Of a stretch of 64,000 bases of DNA, positions 1 through 9,614 are shown one piece after another. Source of the DNA: Pseudonocardia alaniniphila (GTDB lineage Bacteria > Actinomycetota > Actinomycetes > Mycobacteriales > Pseudonocardiaceae); assembly GCF_022524485.1 (NCBI RefSeq), contig NZ_JAKXMK010000022.1, positions 1 to 64,000 on the forward strand, in the 5' to 3' direction. The translations under genes were made by a program, and so were the position numbers. Under the pieces are notes generated by a model, which was given only the letters and a program-made list of their open reading frames with translations, ran no database searches and was not told the DNA's origin. Within the stretch, counting starts at the first letter, position 1. Every line of letters starts with the position of its first letter.

Positions 1-148
1 TCATCGCACTCCCTCGCTGCGCTCGGTCGGCGCTTCGCGCGGGCGCTGTATCGATGACTCGCTCGCAAGCTCACTCATCGCACTCCCTCGCTGCGCTCGG
101 TCGGCGCTTCGCGCGGGCGCTGTATCGATGACTCGCTCGCAAGCTCAC
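1..148. repeat. Perfect 74-bp tandem repeat, two copies
   Basis: Positions 1-74 and 75-148 are identical over all 74 bases; a third copy breaks off after three bases. The window edge cuts the left side, so more copies may exist. Each unit contains CTCGCTGCGCTCGG, a phrase I have seen in other actinobacterial intergenic repeats, and ATCGAT. The array lies 54 bp beyond the murC stop codon. No gene is supported in 1-202. Confidence 0.9.
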
Positions 149-202
149 TCACGCGCCCCTCCCCGGCACCGTCTCTGCGGGGCGGCCGGCTCGCCCCGCC
201 GG

Positions 203-1621
203 TCATGCCTGCCCCTGCCGCTCCAGCTCGAGCAGGATCTCCGGTGCCAGCACGGTGACGTCACCGGCACCCATCGTGATCACGAGGTCACCGGGCCGCG
301 CCACCCCGGCCACGACCGCCGGGACGTCCGACCAGCGCGGCACGTACTGCACACGATCGGGCGGCAGTGTGACGGCATCGGCCACGAGCGCGCCGCTCAC
401 ACCGGGCTCGGGGTCCTCGCGTGCGCCGTAGACCTCGAGGACGACCACCTCGTCGGCGAGCCCGAGTGCCGCGCCGAACGCCGACGCGAACTCCCTGGTG
501 CGCGAGTACAGATGCGGCTGGAACGCCACCACGACCCGGCCACGGTCGCCCACCACGTCACGGGCGGCCCGCAGCTGCGCCGCCACCTTGCTCGGGTGGT
601 GGGCGTAGTCGTCGTACACCGCGACACCGCTCACCCTGCCGCGGAACTCGAACCGGCGGCGCACGCCGTCGAACGCGGCGAGCCCCGCCAGCAGGCCGTC
701 GACGGGGGCGCCGAGCTCCACGCCGGCGAGCAGCGCACCGAGGGCGTTCTGGGCCATGTGCTCCCCCGGCACGGCCAGCCGGAGGAGGTGCTCGACGCCG
801 TCGAGGCGGAGCACGATCCGCGCGCCGGTGCCGTCCGGGCGGAAGTCGACCAGCTGGGCGTCGCGGCCCTGCCCTCGGCCGTAGCGCCGCACCCGGATGC
901 CACGGCTCTCCGCCACACCGGCCAGCGCCGCGGCCCCGGGGTCGTCGGCGCAGGCCACGAGCGCACCACCGGGCTCGATCCGGCCGAGGAACGTCTCGAA
1001 CGCCGCGAGGTAGGCCTCGGTGCTCCCGTAGTGGTCGAGGTGGTCGGCCTCGACGTTGGTGACCACCGCGACCACCGGGGAGAACGCGAGGAACGACGCG
1101 TCACTCTCGTCGGCCTCGGCCACGAAGATGTCGCCGCTGCCCTCGTGGGCTCCCGACCCGGACGCGGCCAGGTCGCCGCCGATCGCGAAGGACGGATCCA
1201 GCCCACAGTGCTGCAGCGCGACGGTCAGCATCGAGGTGGTGGACGTCTTGCCCGCCGTGCCCGTGACGGCGGCGAGCCGGCGCCCGGCCGTCAACGCGGC
1301 GAGGGCCCTGGCCCGGTGGACCACGACGAGCCCCCGCTCGCGGGCGGCTTCCAGCTCCGGGTTGGTGGCGCGGATCGCGCTCGAGACCACCACGGTGGCG
1401 GGCGCCTCGGGCAGGTGCCCGGGATCGTGGCCGACCTCCACCCGGGCCCCGAGTGCTCGCAGCGCGAGCACGGCACGGGAGTCCTTGGCGTCCGAACCCG
1501 AGACCGTGGCCCCTCTGGCCAGCAGGATCCGGGCGATACCGCTCATCCCGGCGCCGCCGATCCCGATGAGGTGCACGCGCCCCGACAGGTCGACGGGCAC
1601 CGACTCCGTGTCCACGTCCAT
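203..1621 (-). CDS. murC: UDP-N-acetylmuramate--L-alanine ligase MurC
   Basis: Cytoplasmic ATP-dependent ligase adding L-alanine to UDP-MurNAc, the first amino-acid step of peptidoglycan precursor synthesis. It has 472 residues, usual for MurC. The Rossmann motif GIGGAGMSG is at residues 20-28 and the ATP loop GTAGKTS at 121-127. The middle and C-terminal Mur-ligase domains follow (EADESD, then DDYAHHPSK). The start chosen is the ATG whose A is the last base of the murG stop (TGATG); an in-frame ATG 15 bases upstream is the alternative. Last gene of the visible dcw cluster. Oddity: the loop has Ala where the MurC signature GTHGKT normally has His. Confidence 0.97.
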   Translation of the reverse strand: MDVDTESVPVDLSGRVHLIGIGGAGMSGIARILLARGATVSGSDAKDSRAVLALRALGARVEVGHDPGHLPEAPATVVVSSAIRATNPELEAARERGLVVVHRARALAALTAGRRLAAVTGTAGKTSTTSMLTVALQHCGLDPSFAIGGDLAASGSGAHEGSGDIFVAEADESDASFLAFSPVVAVVTNVEADHLDHYGSTEAYLAAFETFLGRIEPGGALVACADDPGAAALAGVAESRGIRVRRYGRGQGRDAQLVDFRPDGTGARIVLRLDGVEHLLRLAVPGEHMAQNALGALLAGVELGAPVDGLLAGLAAFDGVRRRFEFRGRVSGVAVYDDYAHHPSKVAAQLRAARDVVGDRGRVVVAFQPHLYSRTREFASAFGAALGLADEVVVLEVYGAREDPEPGVSGALVADAVTLPPDRVQYVPRWSDVPAVVAGVARPGDLVITMGAGDVTVLAPEILLELERQGQA

Positions 1622-2790
1622 CACGTCTGTGCCCATGGCTCGCGGCCCCGCCGGGGGGCCTGGGTGTTGGCCCGCCAGAGATCCTGCTCGGGCGCCGGAC
1701 CGTCGGCGCCTGCGATGCCGAGGACCATGTGTGCCAGCCGGTCGGCGGCGTCGGCGTGGCCGGACGAGCGCGCCGCCCTGCTCATCGCGGCGAGCCGCGG
1801 TGGATCCGTCAGCAGCGGGACCAGCTCGGCCGTGGCGCGTTCGCCGTTGAGCTCGGCGTCGTCGACGAGCACCCCTCCTCCCGCGGCGACGACGGGCGCG
1901 GCGTTGAGCGCCTGCTCGCCGTTGCCGTGCGGGAGCGGGACGTAGACGGCGGGCAGGCCGACCGCGGTGACCTCGGCGACGGTCGTCATGCCGCAGCGGC
2001 CGAGCACGGCGTCGGCGGCCGCGTACGCCAGGTCCATGCGCTCGATGTAGGGCGTGGCCACATAGCCGCGGGCGGGCGGCGCGGCGGTGCCGTTCCTCCC
2101 GTGGGCGTGCAGCACCGCGATCCCGGCGCGCAGCAGGCTGGGCAGTGCGGCGGCGACGGCGTCGTTCAGCGTGCGGGCGCCCTGCGAGCCGCCGAACACC
2201 AGCAGCACGGGTCCGTGCGGGGGTAGGCCGAAGAAGTGGCGGGCCTGCGGGCGCAGGGACATCCGGTCGAGCCCGGTGATCGAGCGGCGCAGCGGCATCC
2301 CGACGACCTGCTCCCCGGGCAGCCCGCTCCCGGGCACGGCGACCGCCACGAGATCGGCGAACCGCGCTCCCACCTTGTTGGCCAGCCCCGCCCGCGCGTT
2401 CGCCTCGTGGACGACGACCGGGACGCGGCCACGGGCCCCCAGGTACGCCGGCAGGGCGACGTAGCCCCCGAAGCCCACCACGACGTCGGCATCCACCCTG
2501 TCGAGCACGTCGCGCGCGCGCATCACGGCGTCGCGCACGCGCACGGGCAGGCGCATCAGGTCGGTGCTGAGCTTGCGCGGCATGGGGACCGGCGGGATCA
2601 GCTCCAGCGGGTAGCCGCGGGCCGGGATGAGGGCGGTGTCGAGCCCGCGCTCGGTACCGAGGGCGGTGATCCTCGCGTCGGGGCGCAGCCTGCGCACGGC
2701 GTCGGCGAGAGCGAGCGCCGGTTCGATGTGGCCCGCAGTCCCCCCGCCCGCGACGACGACCGAGGGCGCGTGCCGGGCCGCGCGGCTCAT
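1621..2790 (-). CDS. murG: UDP-GlcNAc:lipid I N-acetylglucosaminyltransferase MurG
   Basis: Peripheral membrane GT28 glycosyltransferase that adds GlcNAc to lipid I, giving lipid II. The 389-residue product has the N-terminal GGGTAGH donor-site motif at 15-21, VVGFGGYV near 100, the mid-protein FGGSQGARTLND segment, and a C-terminal UDP-binding region RCGMTTVAEV...PLPHGNGEQ. Its ATG overlaps the ftsW stop (ATGA), and its TGA overlaps the murC ATG, so translation is probably coupled along the operon. Confidence 0.97.
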   Translation of the reverse strand: MSRAARHAPSVVVAGGGTAGHIEPALALADAVRRLRPDARITALGTERGLDTALIPARGYPLELIPPVPMPRKLSTDLMRLPVRVRDAVMRARDVLDRVDADVVVGFGGYVALPAYLGARGRVPVVVHEANARAGLANKVGARFADLVAVAVPGSGLPGEQVVGMPLRRSITGLDRMSLRPQARHFFGLPPHGPVLLVFGGSQGARTLNDAVAAALPSLLRAGIAVLHAHGRNGTAAPPARGYVATPYIERMDLAYAAADAVLGRCGMTTVAEVTAVGLPAVYVPLPHGNGEQALNAAPVVAAGGGVLVDDAELNGERATAELVPLLTDPPRLAAMSRAARSSGHADAADRLAHMVLGIAGADGPAPEQDLWRANTQAPRRGREPWAQT

Positions 2791-4112
2791 CGGACCCGTC
2801 CCCGCTGTGCGGGCGGACGGGTGGCGGGGGCTTTGTACGGCTGGGGCAGCGGCAGCCGCAACAGCCGTGCGACCCGCCCCTGACCATGCTGTTTCAGCGC
2901 CGCGATGGCCTCCGGCTCGTGGCGTGCGGCGTTGGCGAGGATCCCGAAGACGAACATGGTGACCACGAGCGATGTGCCTCCGGACGAGATCAACGGGAGC
3001 TGCAGCCCGGTCACCGGCAGCAGCCCCACGACGTAGGAGATGTTGATTGCCGCCTGGGCGACCAGCCAGGTCGTGGAGGTCGCCACCACGAGCTTGAGCC
3101 ATGGGTCGGTGTTGCGCGCGGCGATGCGCAAGCCGGCGTAGGCCAGGGTGGCGAAGAGGGCGAGCACGGCGAACGCACCGAGGAAGCCGAGCTCCTCGCC
3201 GATGATCGCGAAGATGAAGTCGTTGTGGGCGTTGGGCAGGTAGCTCCACTTCGCCCGCCCCTGCCCGAGACCGACGCCGAACAGTCCGCCGTCGGCGAGC
3301 GAGTAGAGCGCCTGCTGGGACTGGAAACCCGCCTTCAGCGGGTCGGTGCTCTCGGGCGAGAGGAACGCGCTGATCCGGCTGAGCCGGTAGCTCGCGCTGA
3401 GCGCGAGCACGACCGCCCCGGCGATCGCGCCGATGCTGAGCGCGACCATCAGCCGGATCGGGGCGCCGGCGAAGAACAGCAAGGCGATGAGCACGATGCC
3501 CAGGGAGACCGTCATGCCGAGGTCGGGCTGCAGCACCAGCAGGGTGAGCAGCACGACCGTGACGGGCACGACGGGCGACAGCGCGTACCTCCAGCGGTGC
3601 ATGACCGCCCGCCGCGCGGCGAGCACGTGCGCGCCCCACAGCGTCAGGGCGACCTTGACCGCCTCCGAGGGCTGCAGCGACAGCGACCCGACCACGAACC
3701 ACGCCCGGGAACCGTTGCGCACGTCGCCGACGAGCAGCACGGCGACCAGCGACAGGGCACCGATGATCAGCGCGGCGGGCGCCAGCGAGCGCAGCGCCCG
3801 GGGTGGGATGCGCAGGCCCAGCCAGAACAGCAGGAGCCCCGGCACGCAGAACATCAGCTGCCGGCTGAACACCGAGTACGACGATCCGTCGGCGGTGAAG
3901 GACTCCACCGACGACGCCGAGAGCACCATGACCAGGCCGAACAGCGTGAGCAACCCGAACACGCCGAGGATCAGGTGCAGCGAGGTGAGAGGGCGGCGCA
4001 GCCACTGCCCGAGTGCGGTGGCGCTGCGGCCGACCACTGCACGGATGCCGGCGAGCGGCGAGGAGGACCGGTTCCGGGACGGCCGGGCACGGCGGGCGTC
4101 CGCTCCCGTCAT
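2787..4112 (-). CDS. ftsW: Septal peptidoglycan glycosyltransferase FtsW (SEDS family)
   Basis: Polytopic SEDS-family membrane protein that polymerises lipid II at the septum with its partner PBP FtsI. It has 441 residues and about ten hydrophobic segments. Family signatures seen are the PSE-K stretch (LQPSEAVK), HNDFIFAIIGEELGF, and the LPLISSGGTS motif near the C-terminus. A basic, cytoplasmic N-terminal tail of about 50 residues and a basic C-terminal tail are typical of actinobacterial FtsW. The gene overlaps murD upstream and murG downstream by ATGA junctions. Confidence 0.96.
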   Translation of the reverse strand: MTGADARRARPSRNRSSSPLAGIRAVVGRSATALGQWLRRPLTSLHLILGVFGLLTLFGLVMVLSASSVESFTADGSSYSVFSRQLMFCVPGLLLFWLGLRIPPRALRSLAPAALIIGALSLVAVLLVGDVRNGSRAWFVVGSLSLQPSEAVKVALTLWGAHVLAARRAVMHRWRYALSPVVPVTVVLLTLLVLQPDLGMTVSLGIVLIALLFFAGAPIRLMVALSIGAIAGAVVLALSASYRLSRISAFLSPESTDPLKAGFQSQQALYSLADGGLFGVGLGQGRAKWSYLPNAHNDFIFAIIGEELGFLGAFAVLALFATLAYAGLRIAARNTDPWLKLVVATSTTWLVAQAAINISYVVGLLPVTGLQLPLISSGGTSLVVTMFVFGILANAARHEPEAIAALKQHGQGRVARLLRLPLPQPYKAPATRPPAQRGRVR

Positions 4113-5521
4113 CCCGCCTCCCCCGGTCGTGGCTGCAGCCCTGCCACAGCCTCGGCGAACGCCCGCCCCCGGTCGGCGTAGTCGATGAACTGGTCCATCG
4201 ACGCCGCGGCCGGGGCGAGCAGTACGACGTCACCCTGCCGTGCGAGGGCGGCGCCACGTCGCACCGCGGTCATCATGGGGCCATCGTCGCCTGCCGTCAC
4301 CTCTGCGACGGGGACGTCGGGTGCGTGTCGCGCGAGAGCGGTGAGGATCTCTGCCCTGTCGGTGCCGATCACCACCGCCGCGCGCAACCGGCCGGCGTGA
4401 CGTGCCACGAGGTCGTCGACCTTGGCGCCCTTGAGCAGACCACCGACGATCCACACCACCTGCGCGGGCGCCTGCGCCGTGAGCGATGCCGCCGCGGCGT
4501 GTGGGTTCGTCGCCTTGGAATCGTCGACGAACCGGACGCCCGCGACCGTCGCGATGTCGGCGCCGCGGTGTGGCCCCGGGCGGAAGTCGTCGAGCCCGGC
4601 GCGCACGGCGTCGGGACCCACCCCGGCTGCCCGCGCGAGCGCCGCGGCGGCCAGTGCGTCGGTCACCCCCGGCGCACCGCCGGGATGCACAGCGGAGGCC
4701 GCGACGAGCTTCCCACCGCCGAAGGCTCGGTCCACGAGCACATCCTCGACCACACCGAGCTGGTCGGGCCCCGGCTCCCCCAGCGTGACGCCCACCCGGC
4801 GCGGTGCGGGCGAGGCGGCGAGCAGCGCGGCGGCCGCGGGGTCGTCCGCGCCTGCGATCGCGACCGGGCCGAGCAGTGCCCTGGCCTTCGCGCCCGCGTA
4901 CTCCGCCATCGACCCGTGCCAGTCCAGGTGGTCGTCGGCCACGTTGAGGACGCAGCCGGCGGCGGGCCGGATCGAGGGCGACCAGTGCAGCTGGAAGCTC
5001 GACAGCTCCACGGCGAGCACCGGATGCCCGGCCCGGACGGCGTCGATCACGGTGTAGCCGATGTTGCCGCAGGCCACGGCGTCGCGCCCGGACGCACGCA
5101 GGATCGAGGCGAGCATGCCGACGGTGGTGGTCTTGCCGTTGGTGCCGGTGACCACGAGCCACTCCGGCGGCACCGGGCGGGACTGCCCGATCCACCAGGC
5201 CAGCTCCGGCTCGCCGACCAGCGGCACCCCGGCCGCGGCGGCCGCGGTGACCAGCGGGTGGTCGGGACGCCGCCCGGGCGAGGTGACGATGAGCGCGGTG
5301 CCGGGTGGCACCTCGTCGGGGTCGCCGCCCGCCTGGGCACCCGTGGGGAGGTCGGTGAGCCGGTCCGGGACGGCGTCGGTGACCGTCACCCGCGCGCCGA
5401 GCTCGACCAGCGCCGCCGCGGCGGCCAGCCCGGACACGCCCGCACCCGCCACGAGCACAGCTGCGCCGGCGAGCTCCGGCGGTGCGGTGCTCGCGGCGCC
5501 CGCGCGTCCCCGGGCGTCCAT
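4109..5521 (-). CDS. murD: UDP-N-acetylmuramoyl-L-alanine--D-glutamate ligase MurD
   Basis: Cytoplasmic ligase adding D-glutamate to UDP-MurNAc-L-Ala. The 470-residue product has an N-terminal Rossmann segment (VLVAGAGVSGLAAA), the ATP loop GTNGKTTTVGML, and later KATNPHAA and GG.KG (GGLLKGAK) stretches typical of MurD. The start is the ATG overlapping the mraY stop as TGATG; the reading frame remains open further upstream but only as an antisense-like extension into mraY. Residue order and length fit the family. Confidence 0.96.
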   Translation of the reverse strand: MDARGRAGAASTAPPELAGAAVLVAGAGVSGLAAAAALVELGARVTVTDAVPDRLTDLPTGAQAGGDPDEVPPGTALIVTSPGRRPDHPLVTAAAAAGVPLVGEPELAWWIGQSRPVPPEWLVVTGTNGKTTTVGMLASILRASGRDAVACGNIGYTVIDAVRAGHPVLAVELSSFQLHWSPSIRPAAGCVLNVADDHLDWHGSMAEYAGAKARALLGPVAIAGADDPAAAALLAASPAPRRVGVTLGEPGPDQLGVVEDVLVDRAFGGGKLVAASAVHPGGAPGVTDALAAAALARAAGVGPDAVRAGLDDFRPGPHRGADIATVAGVRFVDDSKATNPHAAAASLTAQAPAQVVWIVGGLLKGAKVDDLVARHAGRLRAAVVIGTDRAEILTALARHAPDVPVAEVTAGDDGPMMTAVRRGAALARQGDVVLLAPAAASMDQFIDYADRGRAFAEAVAGLQPRPGEAG

Positions 5522-6591
5522 CACGGTCCCGCCGACGCGGTGAGCCACTCCTGGTAGAACAACCCGAGCCCGAGTGCCGCGCACATGGCTGCGAGCAGCC
5601 AGAACCGGATGATCACCGTGGTCTCCGCCCACCCGGCGAGCTCGAAGTGGTGGTGGAACGGGGCCATCCGGAACACCCGTCGCCGGGTGGTTCGGAACAC
5701 CGCGATCTGCACGGCCACCGACAGCGCCTCCACCACGAACACCCCACCGATCACCACGAGCAGCAGTTCCGTGCGCGTCACGATCGACAGGCCTGCGACG
5801 AGACCGCCGAGCGCCAACGAGCCCGTGTCGCCCATGAAGATGCGCGCCGGGGCGGCGTTCCACCAAAGGAAACCGATGCAGCCGCCCATCGCGGCCGCCG
5901 AGACGAGCGCGACGTCGAGAGGGTCGCGCACCTGGTAGCAGCCGGCAGCACTGATGAGCGAGCAGTTGTTGCGGAACTGCCAGAACCCGATGATCGTGTA
6001 CGTGGCGAGCACCATAGCGGCGGTGCCGGCTGCCAGGCCGTCGAGCCCGTCGGTGAGGTTCACGGCGTTCGACCAGGCCGCCACGATCAGGTTGGCGAGC
6101 ACCACGAAGCCGACCAGGCCGAACGACAGCACGGTGATGTCGCGGACGAACGAGAGGTTGTCCGACCCGGGGGTGAGCCCGTCGGCGTTGGAGAAGCGCA
6201 GCGCCAGGATGCCGAAGATCGTGGCGGTGAGCACCTGGCCCACGATCTTGGACGTCTTGTTGAGCCCGAGGTTGCGCGCCCTGCGGATCTTGATGAAGTC
6301 GTCGAGGAACCCGACGACCCCCAGCGCCGTGGTGAGGAACAGCACGAGCATCGCGGACGAGGTGACCGGCTCGCCGGTGAGCGCGTGCGAGAACCCGTAG
6401 CCGAGCCAGATCGCGAGCAGGATCGCGACGCCACCCATCGTGGGGGTGCCCCGCTTGGCCTGGTGGCTCGACGGTCCCTCGGCACGGATCTCCTGGCCGA
6501 AGCCCTGCCGCGAGAAGAATCTGATCAGGTACGGGGTCAGGAGGATCGAGACCGCGAGGGCGACCCCCGCAGCGATGAAGACACCTCTCAC
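5521..6591 (-). CDS. mraY: Phospho-MurNAc-pentapeptide-transferase MraY (MurX)
   Basis: Integral membrane enzyme that transfers phospho-MurNAc-pentapeptide to decaprenyl phosphate, producing lipid I. It has 356 residues and about ten membrane helices. Visible signatures are DDFIKIRR, the catalytic NAVNLTDGLDGLAAG, GDTGSLALGG and the HHHFELAGW loop. The start is GTG in a GTGA overlap with the murF stop. No ATG is present near the N-terminus, so the GTG decides the start. Confidence 0.96.
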   Translation of the reverse strand: MRGVFIAAGVALAVSILLTPYLIRFFSRQGFGQEIRAEGPSSHQAKRGTPTMGGVAILLAIWLGYGFSHALTGEPVTSSAMLVLFLTTALGVVGFLDDFIKIRRARNLGLNKTSKIVGQVLTATIFGILALRFSNADGLTPGSDNLSFVRDITVLSFGLVGFVVLANLIVAAWSNAVNLTDGLDGLAAGTAAMVLATYTIIGFWQFRNNCSLISAAGCYQVRDPLDVALVSAAAMGGCIGFLWWNAAPARIFMGDTGSLALGGLVAGLSIVTRTELLLVVIGGVFVVEALSVAVQIAVFRTTRRRVFRMAPFHHHFELAGWAETTVIIRFWLLAAMCAALGLGLFYQEWLTASAGP

Positions 6592-8018
6592 CGGGACACC
6601 TGCCCCGGCGTGGCGGCGGCGTCCAGCAGGCCGGCGGCCACCCGTTCGAGCCCGGCAGAGCGCGAGGCCTTCACGAGAACGACGTCGCCGGGGGCGAGCT
6701 CCGCCCGCAGCAGGGCCAGGGCCTCGTCGACGCTGCCGGTGCTGCGTGCGCCCGGGTAGTCGGTGGTCTCGACCGCGACCAGCTGGTCGACACCGAGTCG
6801 GCGCGCGACGGCCGCGACCTCGGCATGGGCGGCGGCGCTGTCGTCGCCGAGCTCGGCGATCCGGCCGAGCACCGCCCACGTGCGGCGCTCCTCCCCGCTG
6901 AGTGCCACCAACGCGCGCAGCGCGGCGTGCATCGACTCGGGATTGGCGTTGTAGGCGTCGTTGACGACGGTGACCCCGTCGGGGCGGTCGATGACCTCCA
7001 TGCGCCACCGCGAGGCCGGCAGCGCCGCGCTCAGGGCCGCGGCGACGCCGTCGGCGGTGGCGCCCAGCTCCATCGCCACCGCGGCCGCGGCGAGCGCGTT
7101 GCCGATGTGGTGATCGCCCACCAGCCGCAGCGCCACGGGCGCGCGACCACCGGGGCCGACCAGGGTGAAGCGGGCCCGTCCTGCGTCGAGCTCGACGTCC
7201 TCTGCGCGCACGAGGGCGTCCGGCGCGCGGCCGAACGTCACGATCCGCGCGGCGGTGCGCCCCGTCATCGCGGCGACGGCGGGGTCGTCGGCGTTGAGGA
7301 CGGCCACGCCACCGTCTCCCTCTGCAGGCAGGGCCTCCACCAGCTCGCCCTTGGCGGCCGCGACCGCGGCGCGCGAGCCGAACTCGCCGAGGTGCGCACT
7401 CCCGACGTTGAGAACCAACCCGATCCGCGGGGGCACGGCGGCGGCGAGCCGGGCGATGTGCCCTGGCCCGCGTGCCGAGTACTCGAGCACCAGATGACGG
7501 GTGGCCGCATCGGCACGCAGCGCCGTCCACGGCAGGCCGAGCTCGTTGTTGAACGAGCCCGGCGGCGCGACCGTCGGCCCGAGTGGGGCCAGCACCGCGG
7601 CGAGCAGGTCCTTCGTGGACGTCTTGCCGGAGCTGCCGGTGACTCCGACCACGGTGGTGGCGGGCAGCGTCCGCACCGCGTGGCCAGCCAGCCGGGCGAG
7701 CGCGGCGAGCACGGCCGCACCCACGCCGTCCGGGTCGGTCTCGCCCAGGTAGGTGCCGGTGTCGCGCTCCGCGGGCGGGACCACGACGGCCGGGGCGTCC
7801 ACCGCACGGCCCGCGAGGACCGCGACGGCACCCGCGTCCACTGCAGCGGTCGCGTAGTCGTGCCCGTCGACGCGCTCACCGGGAAGGGCGACGAACAGGC
7901 CGCCCGCCCCGATCACGCGCGTGTCGAACTCGACGGCGGCGACGCGCTCCTCCCCGGAGGCACGGTGCAACCGCCCCCCGGTCACGGCGGCGACTTCGGC
8001 CAGCCGCATCTCGATCAT
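6588..8018 (-). CDS. murF: UDP-MurNAc-tripeptide--D-Ala-D-Ala ligase MurF
   Basis: Cytoplasmic ligase adding the D-Ala-D-Ala dipeptide to the UDP-MurNAc tripeptide. The 476-residue protein has the N-terminal MurF substrate domain, the ATP loop GVTGSSGKTSTKDLL, and VVNDAYNANPESM, a MurF signature in the central/C-terminal part. The first ATG was used; a second in-frame ATG three codons later is possible. A 45-bp gap separates it from murE, containing a short imperfect inverted repeat (TGATCC and GGATCA). Confidence 0.96.
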   Translation of the reverse strand: MIEMRLAEVAAVTGGRLHRASGEERVAAVEFDTRVIGAGGLFVALPGERVDGHDYATAAVDAGAVAVLAGRAVDAPAVVVPPAERDTGTYLGETDPDGVGAAVLAALARLAGHAVRTLPATTVVGVTGSSGKTSTKDLLAAVLAPLGPTVAPPGSFNNELGLPWTALRADAATRHLVLEYSARGPGHIARLAAAVPPRIGLVLNVGSAHLGEFGSRAAVAAAKGELVEALPAEGDGGVAVLNADDPAVAAMTGRTAARIVTFGRAPDALVRAEDVELDAGRARFTLVGPGGRAPVALRLVGDHHIGNALAAAAVAMELGATADGVAAALSAALPASRWRMEVIDRPDGVTVVNDAYNANPESMHAALRALVALSGEERRTWAVLGRIAELGDDSAAAHAEVAAVARRLGVDQLVAVETTDYPGARSTGSVDEALALLRAELAPGDVVLVKASRSAGLERVAAGLLDAAATPGQVSR

Positions 8019-8063
8019 GCTGTGATCCCGGTCATCGGTTGTATCGGATCATGTGTGTGCGGC

Positions 8064-9614
8064 TCACTGCCGACCGGCCTCGATCGCAGCCGCCAACTCG
8101 GCGGCGTCGTCGAACGGATGCTTCACGCCGTCGATCTCCTGGCCTGTCTCGTGCCCTTTACCGGCCACGACGACCGCGTCTCCCGGCCGGGCGTAGGCCA
8201 CCGCAGCCGTGATCGCGGCGCGCCGGTCGCCGATCTCCATCAGATCACCGCGGTCCTGCTCGGCCTGGGCGCCCGCCATCATGGCGGCCCGGATGGCCGA
8301 AGGATCCTCGGTACGCGGGTTGTCGTCGGTGACGACGAGAAGTTGTGCCCGGGACGCCGCGGCAGCGCCCATCAAGGGCCGCTTGCCCCGGTCGCGGTCG
8401 CCGCCGCAGCCCAGCACGACGATCAGGCGGCCCGGCACCTGCGCCCGCAGTGTGTCGAGCAGCGCAGCAACGGCGGCAGGCTTGTGTGCGTAGTCGACGA
8501 GCGCGAGATACGGCTGCCCCGCCTCCACCCGTTGCATCCGCCCCGGGACGGCCAGGGTCGCGAAGCCCTCCGCCGCCACTGCCGCCGGCACGCCCACGGC
8601 GTCCAGACAGGCCAGCGCGACCAGCGCGTTGGCCACGTTGAACGCTCCCGGCAGCAGCAGCCGCACGGGCACGGACGCGCCGTCCGGTGCCACCGCTGTG
8701 AACGTCTGCGTGCCGTCGGTGCCCGTGGCGGCGTCCACCGCTCGCCACTGCGCCGGCCCGCGGGTGGACACCGTGACCGCGCCCGGGCATCGCGCAGCAA
8801 GCCGCTCGCCCCACTCGTCGTCGATGCACACGACGCCGTGGGCGGCCCGCCCGTCGAACAGCGCCGCCTTCGCCTCGAAGTAGTCGTCCATGTCGTCGTG
8901 GAAGTCGAGATGATCCTGCGACAGGTTCGTGAAGGCGGCCACCGCGAACCTGGTGCCGGATACCCGCCCGAGCGCGAGCGCGTGGCTCGACACCTCCATC
9001 GCCACGTCGGTGACGCCGTCCTCGGCCATCACCGCGAACAGCGCCTGCAGGTCGGGGGCCTCCGGGGTGGTGAAGGCGCTGGGCAGGTCCTTGCCGTCGA
9101 TGCGGGTGCCGACCGTGCCGACCAGCCCGGTGGCGCGGCCCGCCGCGCGGAGCCCGGCTTCGAGCAGGTGCGCGACCGTGGTCTTGCCGCTCGTGCCGGT
9201 GACGCCGAGCACCGAGAGCCGCGCCGTCGGGTCGCCGTAGACGAGCGCGGCGACCGTTCCCAGGACCTCGCGAGGCCGAGGGTGCACGAGAACGGGAAGC
9301 CCGCGCAGTGCCGGACGCCGCGCGCCGTCGGGATCGGTCAGCACGGCGACGGCTCCGGCGGCGAGCGCCTGCTCGGCGAAGTCGGCACCGTGGGCACGGG
9401 AGCCCGCCAGTGCGGCGAACAGGTCGCCGGGCTGCGCCTCTGCCGCGCGCAACGTCACTCCGGTGACGCGCGAGGGCCGTGTGGCGCCGGTGGCAGGGGC
9501 GACAACGGTGGCGCCGACGGCGGCCGCGATCACCTGCAGGTCAACCGGCCGCACGCACCGCGGCCGGGGACACGCGGCGGCCGTGGAGGCGGCGGCAGGA
9601 CTGGCAGGTGACAC
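8064..9614 (-). CDS. murE: UDP-MurNAc-L-Ala-D-Glu--meso-DAP ligase MurE
   Basis: Cytoplasmic ligase adding the third stem-peptide residue. The DDNPRTED segment contains the DNPR motif that the family uses to recognise meso-diaminopimelate, so the wall is predicted to be DAP-type. The ATP loop is GTSGKTTVAHLL. GTG at 9614 gives 516 residues; the frame is open further upstream, but that stretch is low in family likeness and there is no clear ribosome site, so the start is the least certain part. About 340 bp with a terminator separate it from ftsI. Confidence 0.93.
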   Translation of the reverse strand: MSPASPAAASTAAACPRPRCVRPVDLQVIAAAVGATVVAPATGATRPSRVTGVTLRAAEAQPGDLFAALAGSRAHGADFAEQALAAGAVAVLTDPDGARRPALRGLPVLVHPRPREVLGTVAALVYGDPTARLSVLGVTGTSGKTTVAHLLEAGLRAAGRATGLVGTVGTRIDGKDLPSAFTTPEAPDLQALFAVMAEDGVTDVAMEVSSHALALGRVSGTRFAVAAFTNLSQDHLDFHDDMDDYFEAKAALFDGRAAHGVVCIDDEWGERLAARCPGAVTVSTRGPAQWRAVDAATGTDGTQTFTAVAPDGASVPVRLLLPGAFNVANALVALACLDAVGVPAAVAAEGFATLAVPGRMQRVEAGQPYLALVDYAHKPAAVAALLDTLRAQVPGRLIVVLGCGGDRDRGKRPLMGAAAASRAQLLVVTDDNPRTEDPSAIRAAMMAGAQAEQDRGDLMEIGDRRAAITAAVAYARPGDAVVVAGKGHETGQEIDGVKHPFDDAAELAAAIEAGRQ

